Shown piece by piece: positions 1-30,686 of a stretch of DNA of 64,000 bases; position 1 is the stretch's first letter, and every line of letters starts with the position of its first letter. The position numbers and the translations under genes are program-made. The DNA is from Ecdyonurus torrentis (Eukaryota; Arthropoda; Insecta; Ephemeroptera; Heptageniidae): the NCBI GenBank assembly GCA_949318235.1, contig OX439128.1, positions 46,487,530-46,551,529 of the forward strand, read 5' to 3'. The notes beneath the pieces were generated by a model that was not told the DNA's origin, did not search any database, and saw only the letters and a program-made list of their open reading frames with translations.

Positions 1-932
1 TCGTATAATTCATTACACCAAGAAGTTTGCTGTGGTATCTCCATTGCTTGCACGACGTTGTGTACTGGAGAACTAGGTGTAGATTCTTTCGGTGGAGCTT
101 CCTCTTCGTATAATTTATGGTCACACAAACAATATTGTACTGTTTGCATCATGTCGTCGCGCTCTTGAGAACTATATGTGCGCCGGCTGCATGAAGGATG
201 TGTGACCCGTGAAACGCGATCCACGTCGTCAGCCCACTCTGGTTCTTTACGTGTAATTACTTCATAATGTAACATATCAAACTCCGAGATATCCTCAGGT
301 ACCTCACACTCCCAGTGTCTCATCTTTCTACGTAGCATATGAAGCCTATAACGGTTGATGAAAAAGTCCTCATTAGCATTAGACATAATGATGTGTTTGC
401 AATCGTGATACTCGTAGCCTGTTCTGTTCATAATGCCAATAACTTTAAAATAATACGACTCCATCAATTCAATATTACTTATCACCGATCTTGTGAAAAA
501 ATCAAACTCACGCAGTTTATCATGTAATGACGTCACCACTTCTCTGTTATATGGTCCCAAATCTAATGGTTCCAACATTTCTTCAAAATGTAGACATTCT
601 TTGAAAATAAATTTTGCTTGGTTCTTCAGATCATCAAAGTACTTTTCGCGCACCCACCCACGTTCTTGCATATCACATAACACTTGATGGTCATCTTCCA
701 TGTTACAAAGATCAAGTAAATGTGTACATTGTAATAAGGTAGTAAAAATCAATCTTCGCCAAACTTTGACTTCAGAAATGAGAGTGCAGTGTTGGTAATA
801 GATATTAACAAGTTGCAGGCGAATACTTCTATCACCATTATCTCTAAATTTGGTTCGTGGCCAAACAACTTCTTTGCTTTCTTTGCGCAAAAATTTTTTG
901 ATCCGTTCCGCCATACTCACTACTTCGATCAT
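1..932 (-). CDS. unidentified intronless ORF, open at the left edge
   Basis: A reading frame starts at an ATG at 930-932 (second in-frame ATG at 912-914) and stays open for 310 codons to the window edge. An in-frame TAA lies a few codons upstream of the first ATG. The product has no signal peptide or evident membrane segment. It is rich in charged and aromatic residues, with an early basic stretch (IKKFLRKESKE), a Cys/His-containing middle part and an acidic, proline-containing stretch near the edge (EEEAPPKESTPSSP). I do not recognise the family. The absence of introns contrasts with the other genes here and would fit a retrocopy, a mobile-element protein or a captured viral gene, but none of these is shown. 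Its C-terminus is outside the window. The frame is certain; its identity and expression are unknown. Confidence 0.6.
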   Translation of the reverse strand, partial: MIEVVSMAERIKKFLRKESKEVVWPRTKFRDNGDRSIRLQLVNIYYQHCTLISEVKVWRRLIFTTLLQCTHLLDLCNMEDDHQVLCDMQERGWVREKYFDDLKNQAKFIFKECLHFEEMLEPLDLGPYNREVVTSLHDKLREFDFFTRSVISNIELMESYYFKVIGIMNRTGYEYHDCKHIIMSNANEDFFINRYRLHMLRRKMRHWECEVPEDISEFDMLHYEVITRKEPEWADDVDRVSRVTHPSCSRRTYSSQERDDMMQTVQYCLCDHKLYEEEAPPKESTPSSPVHNVVQAMEIPQQTSWCNELY

Positions 933-1034
933 GATGACTGGATTTTAATACGCAAGTGTGAAACACGTCTGCCTCACACTGCAATAATCAAATTTTGCAG
1001 TAACGAAGAGAGCGGAGAGAAGAAAAACGAGATT

Positions 1035-1085
1035 TTTGATTTGATTTGATTTGATTTGATTTTTTTTTTTTTTTTTTTTTTTTTT
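1035..1085. repeat. (TTTGA)n microsatellite followed by a poly-T run
   Basis: Four to five copies of a TTTGA unit run into about 27 T. It lies just upstream of the minus-strand ORF; read on that strand it is poly-A. Confidence 0.85.
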
Positions 1086-1105
1086 AATTCAATTGAGGTT
1101 CCAAG

Positions 1106-3332
1106 TTCACTCACTCACAGGCCCCCATGTAGGAACGGGTGGAACGTCGTCGGAACAACACCGTTCCATTATTATTAATCACTACGTTCCAGTGCTCCCT
1201 ACTTCTTGTACTATCAAGCTCGACCGCAGCAGGCGATAGAATACGGTACGGTGTGCGGCGCACTACGCCGGGTGCACGCACGATCGCCGCTGACAGAGCG
1301 CTGGCTCGCTCGTGCTACGCCTGTCGTTCTCCGGGTGCGTAGCGTTCGCATACCACACTCATGGTGCCACAACGGGCTCTCGTAGTAACAGCATTCCCAA
1401 ATTGTCGTCTCATGGTTGACGAGGCGCTGACGAGCTCAGATAGTATAAATCAACTGGGTCATTAATACAAGCTGATTTAATATGATATGATATGTTATTA
1501 TAATATATGACGCAATAAAAAGGCTGTTGTCTAGGGATTTTGTCCCACAGTAGTTTAATCCAAATCAATTTGGCTGTTAGTTTATGGATGAGGTTTTAAT
1601 AATTGTTTTAATTATACATCGTTGTTTAGTTGGATTTAATTCAAATTGTTTTATTTAGCAAGATTTCACTTTAATTATAATTTGATAATATACGTGGTAT
1701 AGACCAACTTTAATTACATTCAAAAATACCACGGGGGCTTCCCATCATTCAATGCAAAATGATTATCTTTTACTTATTTACACTAGGTTTCATTCACGCC
1801 ACCAATATCAAGTATACAGATATAATTATATACTTATTTTATCGAAGAATTTATCATAAGAATTTATAATACAAAAGCCAAATTCACTTTACTCAGATTT
1901 ACCAAATCAATTTCCGCGATTACACATAGCACAGTTGTCAACCGGAATCTTCACGAGCCTCTCGTTGTGACGTAACCACGTCACACCCGGCATAGCCCGG
2001 AGTATTCGTACCCCGTTAAGAGCGCGTCAAGGGCTGGAATCCTATCCCTACTGGGAGGGATTTCTCAGACACCTTTGTCTATGACGGTTAGTACACTACT
2101 GATTTGGCTTTGCGTGCGAGAGAGCCCGCACAGCCAGATTTTACTTAAAAATGATCTGATTGGTTAATAGAAGTCACGTGACTTTAAATAAAATGATTTT
2201 GATTGGTTGTTAAAAACTAGGAGAAAAACCGAGCAAAAGACGAAGGTCGTCTAGCGCCGCACGTGCCAGGAAGCGAGGGGGTTGGGGAAAGGAAAATTGT
2301 GCCCGACTTTGTTGAAACCTGTGCTACGCAATAATAACAATGATTCCATCTGTATACTTCGATGTACAATAAAATTAAGGTGAAATGAAACCAATATTTT
2401 TATATACTAAATGAATTCAAAGCATAATGCATATTTAAATTAAATAATTATATATGAATGAGAAGCCGTAATAATTAATAATATGTTAATTACAGCAAAA
2501 TTATAACTATAATTTTGTACTATGTTTTTCTAAGATCATACTACAATATTTAAAAGTAACAGACGTGGTACCGTCACATAATAATATTTATTATTCTATA
2601 TGTTCAGCAAAAAGTATATTATTGCAATGTACTTATTATAAATTACTAAACACAAAAGTATATGCATAAAATATTTTTTTATTGAATATAAAACCAGGAA
2701 AAAAAAAACTTTGAAAACAACCACATACATAATATTTACAAAATTATATCACCAAAATATATAAAAAAAATATAGTAAAATTTGTCAAGTATATTATATA
2801 TAAAAACACTTATAAATAATGTAATCCTAAAAGTTACAATAAAAGAGACTTATTGAAAGTTAAAAAGGCGGTCCTAAAAATTAAAAATTGTCTCCTTTGT
2901 AAGTTAAAAATAAAGAACTTTAAATAAACTGTTATGTTTAGACTTAAAAACCTGTATTTTGTTTCCCTATGCAATACAAGTTGTTTTATAAAGACATAAA
3001 ATTAGTGTTGTTAATACTAATTATTAATATATAGTCTTGACTAGATGGAAAGGATGTTTCAAAATAAAAACTGAAGTTGTGAAGTATGAACTTTATATTT
3101 CAGAACAAAAACTCTTTTTTTATTGATCCTATTATTTTATAAAAGTCTCTTTAGTTGGCAATGTATGTGCATAATATATAATTTCAGTTTTTTTATATAA
3201 AAAATAAGTATATAAGTAAGCTCTTAAAAGAATTAATAAGTGACTCTAATGACTTTTTATCATGGGATAGGTGGGATTTTCAAAAGCATGATGCCAACTT
3301 AAATATATGTTTATTGACTATTTAAACAAAAC
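1106..3332. other. gene-free stretch with two GC-richer islands
   Basis: No exon recognised. The stretches 1120-1440 and 1980-2330 are clearly GC-richer than the surroundings. The second has a palindromic E-box (CACGTG near 2175) between two ATTGG (inverted CCAAT) motifs, and another CACGTG near 2260. Either could be promoter DNA for the minus-strand ORF or part of an old LTR or transposon; I cannot decide. The rest is AT-rich. Confidence 0.4.
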
Positions 3333-3460
3333 AAAAATGTTTTGAGGCCGACTATAAATGATTTCACTCACTTCCGTTTCAACGTACTGGGCATGCGTAG
3401 TAAGTTGAAACAGAAGCTGATTTGAGCAAAATCGCTTAAATTTAGTCTCGAAACAGTTTT
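3333..3460. mobile_element. small hairpin MITE, copy 1 of 2
   Basis: The ends form an imperfect inverted repeat: TGTTTTGAGGC(C)GACT on the left and AGTCTCGAAACA on the right. The centre has a GCATGCGTAG palindrome between two copies of a GTTTCAACGTAC-like motif. A second copy lies at 35671-35812. Confidence 0.6.
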
Positions 3461-3582
3461 TTCTTTATTAGTTAATATTGTCAATTACATAAAAAATTAA
3501 ATATAATTTTTTATTGTTATAGTATTTATGTATTTATCTCTAGTATACATGCTATATTGCAGGGAAAAAAAGTTTGCCTAAA

Positions 3583-4105
3583 ATTGGCAAAAACTGTAAC
3601 TCAATGTATCTCTAGATTAGCTGGTGTGATCTGGTTAAAAAACTGTTAAAACTTCTTCTTCTTTTTTTATTATTATTATTATTATTTTTGGATTTTAACA
3701 CAGATTTCCATTTTTTTTTTTTTTAATGTCAGACAAAGCAAGAAGCAGTCAAAACCCACCTAACAACACATTAACATATTATATCGTTGGGTTAAAGCAC
3801 AAAGCGTGTATCTACAAAAGCAGCAAAGTCTTTTATCTGTATGTTTTGAACCTTCTTGCTTTTGTAGATACACAGATTGTGCTCTAGCCCGACGATGTAT
3901 ATTTTTCTACTTGGAGCGGTCCAATTCCTTCGAGTGCCAATCTTATACATATTGCAATATATTTTTCCTCAACAAAAGCAAACACATTAAAATATTTTTT
4001 AAAAAGATTATTCAAAAAAAGGCAGTAAAAGATGTTTATAGTGAAAGTTTTAACCAGATCACACCAGTGAATCTGTAGATATACTGATTGACAGTTTTTG
4101 CCAAT
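3583..4105. mobile_element. foldback element with about 60-bp inverted ends
   Basis: The left end (ATTGGCAAAAACTG onward) and right end (CAGTTTTTGCCAAT) are imperfect inverted repeats of about 60 bp, both containing the core GATCTGGTTAAAA or its complement. No coding capacity. A shorter hairpin (3784-3897) sits inside it. Confidence 0.65.
3784..3897. mobile_element. hairpin MITE nested in the 3583-4105 element
   Basis: Inverted ends read TCGTTGGGTTAAAGCAC and GTGCTCTAGCCCGACGA, with inner arms around TATCTACAAAAGCA. It shares GATACACAG.TTGTGCTCTA with the hairpin at 12424-12533, so the two belong to one family. Confidence 0.6.
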
Positions 4106-5207
4106 GTTTTGAAAAAAAAAAAAATCTTTCAATGTAGCATTTACAAGAGATGTTTTTAAACAATAAAAAATTAATTTAAAGTTCTCTGTCTCATTGATGA
4201 TGTATTATAGATATATCAATTTATCAGTTTTTAGTTGGCATGTATTTAAAATTTCTATGGTAAAAGGCACTCTATGAGTCACTTATTAATAACATAAAAA
4301 ATCCCAAACTTTTCTTAAACATTGCTAACTAAATACAATTTTAGAAGATAGTAATAATAATAATAAATCTTTCTGTTGCTGCTATACAGTATGATGTTCG
4401 TAACTTCCAAGTTTTTGAATTTTTGTATTTTTCCTGAAACATACTCTCTATTCATTCAAGTGATTATATAATTAATTATAACGTACATTTACAATTAATA
4501 TTTACATAAATTAGAGAAAAAAAATCTGTAATGCACTATCAGTAGAAAGGCCTTCAAATTGAATAATATAACAAAGTTAGGCCTATTGTTTTCAAGCTGC
4601 TTGAATAAAGTTAACTCTTGATTCTATTACATTGTAAGCCAAATCTGCAGTATGGCCATAACACAAAATTAAGAACTTTTAATTTTAGAATATGTCAATG
4701 GCTGGCTGCAAAGTTGAAAAACTTATGAGTAATCCTATATGAGTTAGGCCTATATATTAGAGTATTATATAGTTGCTAGGGCAGGCCATTCAAATTTTCA
4801 ATGAATTTTAGACATTATGTAGTTTCAAAAAGTCAAACTTTTGAGAACCTGTAACGTCTGATATTACAATTCATTCAAGTGTACAGTGTACAGTATATAA
4901 AATGAATGGTACAAAATCATTTCCTATAATGTAATGATTCTTTCTTTCAAACCAATATTATTTAAAACTACTGGTATCAAATTTATCATGGGATGTTCAT
5001 GATACATAAATTAAAAACTCTAGCTTAAAAAATATAAAACTCTAATACTACATTATCAATAAATATTAAAAAACAAATAATTTAAGATGCTATTTTATAC
5101 AATATAGTAACATAAGACATGCAAACACTTAATTTTAAAATTACAAGTATAAGAATAGTTTTAAAAAATCGAGATTAAAAAAGTCTCTTGTCCTTGGACA
5201 TTTTGTA
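4106..5207. other. AT-rich stretch downstream of the MACROD gene
   Basis: No exon or transposon recognised. The sequence is strongly AT-rich with many short A and T runs. Its upper end probably borders the MACROD 3' UTR. Confidence 0.4.
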
Positions 5208-5213
5208 TTTATT
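5208..5213 (-). promoter_or_regulatory. candidate poly(A) signal of the MACROD gene
   Basis: AATAAA on the minus strand, about 240 nt after the MACROD stop codon; the first such hexamer downstream of the stop. In DNA this AT-rich the motif alone is weak evidence. Confidence 0.4.
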
Positions 5214-5453
5214 ATATTGAGGACACAATTAAAAAAAGCAAAATGCGTTTCAAATATTACTTAATAATATATAGTTTGTAAAGTTTCAATAGATTAGATA
5301 CAATCTGGGCACATAAACCTTATATTTAAAAAATATTGCATGCATTTGTCATATTAGTAAAAAAGAACAACCTACAATATTATACATCCTATGGCCCATA
5401 ATATAGTTACTTATAGTTAAGCTGATAGAAAATGTGAAATTGTATTCAGCGAT

Positions 5454-26970
<21,517 letters not shown>

Positions 26971-27328
26971 TTTGCACGCAGATATTGAAAATGATGCTGC
27001 TGTGATTTTTAAAAGGCTGTTTTTATTATAATTGTTTTTTTGGAAATTCTGTATAACTTTCTTTGCAAAAATCAGGCGAATGCCGGTAAACAGCTGGCTT
27101 ATCGCGGTCATTTTAATCGACTTTAAAATATGCTTTAATATTAGTCGATATCATGTTGCTATCGACCTATCGGATAAATTTAGTTCGATTATAAACACAG
27201 CTGGCAGCTGGCGCTGGCACTATTTTGATTCCAACGATCCTACTACCTACTAGTGTCATTAGAGGAGTGAGTGATTCTAAAATATTTTAAAAAGTTGAGT
27301 TTTTAACCATTTCTTGAGTAATACTAAA
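26971..27328. promoter_or_regulatory. bidirectional promoter region MACROD / SRA1
   Basis: The 358 bp between the two divergent start codons must hold both 5' UTRs and promoters. It is less AT-rich than its surroundings, free of transposons, and carries CAGCTGGC twice and several TATCG/TCGATA motifs (27148-27175). No convincing TATA box on either side. The arrangement is seen; shared regulation is inference. Confidence 0.65.
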
Positions 27329-27332
27329 ATGG
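27329..27332 (+). CDS. SRA1: SRA1 exon 1: ATG plus one base
   Basis: AAAATGG followed by a perfect GTAAGT donor. Only four coding bases; the G joins AT of exon 2 to make Asp. The start is supported by the resulting M-D-K-S-G-R-G-W and by its position facing MACROD. Confidence 0.8.
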
Positions 27333-30300
27333 GTAAGTTTATAGTGTGATACGTGCATGCATCAGAGGCGGATCCAGCTCAAAAACACCCTTACCAAATT
27401 TTGGAGGGGATGAGTTCCTATACATATATGTACATATGTATACTGCAATGTTAATCTTGGGTCTTGGGGGGCAGCGGGTGGTGGTGCGTGGTAATACCTG
27501 TAGACCGTTTTGGAGGTGGCGATCCCCCCCCCCCCCTCTGGATCCGCCCCTGGCATTACATAATACATAAGTTACCTGGGAAGCACACGGAATTGTGTCT
27601 ACGTAGCATCATACAGAAACAGTATAGAGAATGCAGCTAAGGCATAATTGATGTCGTTGAAAGTGGGGGAATGTTTACTAATGTGGAAGCAGTAGCATCC
27701 CTGACTCAAAGGAGGCGCTGAGTGTTGAACGTGAAGGACGAATAGCTCGGTCAGCTTTATATTTCGACTGATAAGCGAGCGCTCGCTTATCAGTCGAAAT
27801 ATAAAGCTGACCGAGCTATTCGTCCTTCACGTTCAACACTCAGCGCCTCCTTTGAGTCAGGGATGCTACTGCTTCCACATTAGTAAACATTCCCCCACTT
27901 TCAACGACATCAATTATGCCTTAGCTGCATTCTCTATACTGTTTCTCTATGGTAGCATGCATCCCCCCCACTAATCTTTTTTTCGATGAACTGTTTAACA
28001 GATTTCTCAAAATGAAAGTAATATTAATAATAAATCCTTGAAGATAGGCATATACATACGTGCCATGCAGAAAGCTGCAGTTTGTTTGTTTGTTTCTTGA
28101 TTAGCAACCAAATGCTATTTTTAATGTCCTTAGATTTTGAAGAATTTTTCATTCTTCTGTTTCTGGTTTTCTTATCTTCACTTCACTCTGGCTCTCTTAT
28201 ATCTTTTATCTTTCCTTCACTTCTTTCTTGGTTGGTATCTTGAACTTAAAGGAATAGACCGGAGAAAAACATAAACATTTATATCACAAAACACTTGATG
28301 GGATTTACATAAATAACATTAGTTTGTCTCAAAAAACAACAGTAGCCCCGTAGCAGTGATCAGAAAATTCAATTTATGCAACCCGCACAACATTTTCATA
28401 CTAATTTTTGCATGTTTCTGACGTCATAAACATAAATTTTCACACAAATTGCATGCTTTACAGTTTTTTCACGCTCTCTCGTGGGGCTACATTAACATTC
28501 TGGTAAAAATTGGCATCAGTTTTGAAGATCCCATTTTGTGTTTATTCATTAACAAGCACATGTTGTTTTATGTGGTCTATGGCTTTAAACTTGACTTTTT
28601 CTTAACTTTCTCAACATTTCTCTTTTAAATGAATTAAGGGTTGTATTCAGATGGCTTGTATCTCAAGATCTAAAAAGAAAACTTGGAAATTTTATGATGC
28701 CATTTGAAAGTTAACAGTAACAGCTACCTATGATGAAATTTTCAGAACCCGTGACCATCAGATAAGAGAGAAATTAATTACAGTATTGAAATTAACATGG
28801 ACTCTTATGGGACTATAACTTCAAAAAATCATAGTTAAAAATCTAGCATGGTGACCCCCCAAAATTTTTACATTTTTGAAGATACCTAATCCTAATGTAT
28901 CACTGTGCAAAATTTCAGATTATTTTGTCTTTACAACTTTTTAGTCAAATCCCGCAGTACCTGATTTCCCGCCTTAATAGGAAGTTCTTCCATATTCTTA
29001 GCCATTTTGTTATACAGTTTTAGACCATTTACAAAAATTGATTTCTGACCTGTATTATTCATTTGGTTGAACATATGGAAGTTCTTAGCCTGTCTTGTGT
29101 TATGTTCATGTAGGGTATCTCTTCATTTTTCTTATAAAACTTTGAAAAAATATCATTGTTATTGCTAGTGATATTATGGATAAAACACAATACTTTAAAA
29201 TTCACTCTGTTCTTTATACTCAACCATTCTAATTTGTTTACATAGTTCTTTGCATAGCTAATATCGTGCGCATATGTATAGTGCTTAGCTTAGCGGTGCT
29301 AAGTTTGTAAACACTCGTGGAGTCCCCCCTCTCTCTACGCTCCCTATATGTATATGTACACTGCAGTTTCTTAACGTTATTCTGCATACTGAGCTACTCT
29401 CACCTGCACTTTGGATCAAGTAACTACAATCGCGGTGTTTGTGTTACAAAAAGAAGAAAGAAAATAATATAATAGTATTAAAAAACTTCAAACAGAGTTG
29501 CAAATACATACACAATCTAAAGGATAGAGAATTAGGAACCCTCTCCTTCTTCCTGTGCCACCTTTGGCTGGCTGGCGCTTCACCAATAAACCCTACTGTA
29601 CTCAGAGTTGGGCATGATCATAAGGTGCTTTCACAATGGACGTAAGAGCTGACGTAAAGTCACGCAGAATCTTACGTCCATTGTGAAAGCACCTTTAGTC
29701 TTGTGTCAATCAGACATGTTCACCTTTCACCAGAGTTCAGAATTTAAAATCAGACAGAAAGTCCACGGACAAAAGACACTGCCGTTATGCAGTTTGCCGC
29801 TATGCTAATAACGCTGTACCTGTGGGCACATCCATATATAGGTAGAGTCTTTTATTCAAGGGTCTTTTATGTCAGGCATTCATTTAAAATACCGATACAT
29901 ACACAAGTAGAAAAATGTCAATTAGATTTAGCTTTACGTAACAATTCTTCTTGTTTCTGTATTTTACTAGCAAGTTTCTGATTTGCTTATTTTTTACCTT
30001 ACTGTGCTGATTGACACCTGAGAATAAAGTACTCTACCTGAGAATATCTTAAGTTGGCAGCCTATAATAAAGGAGTAGTCAAGAATGGCTTTTTAAATAG
30101 TGATCATTGTGTTATTAAACTTCCCGAAAACGCGATCTTAAAATTTCGATTAATTACGCGCTGAGAGCAAATGCCGTTTAGTGACCCTGAACCTACGTCA
30201 CCTCTACAATTAGATCTCACGCTAGTTTAACGTCAGCTCTAGCTACTTGACATAATACTTGACATAAATATAAAATGTTTTAATGGCTTCAGATATATGT

Positions 30301-30645
30301 AGTAAAATATATTATTCAAAGATAAGAGTAACTCCAGCTTGCGTCAAACTAGCGTGAGAGCAAGTTGTAGCTATGACGTAGGTTCAGGGTCACTAAACAG
30401 GTTTTGTTCTCACGTCAGCGTGTTAATAATTATAATTTTGAGATCGCGTTTTCGAGAGGTTTAACAAAATGATGAACACTATTAAAAAAGCAATTGTTGA
30501 CTACCCCTTTCAATTCCTCCTCATTAAATTCAATAAATTCATATAAAAACGATTATAAAATATATTATATCTTCAAAATAATAATATTACTGTATAGCAT
30601 ATTATGTTAGTATACCATCATTTTTTCCTTTATTTTTACTCCATT

Positions 30646-30686
<41 letters not shown>

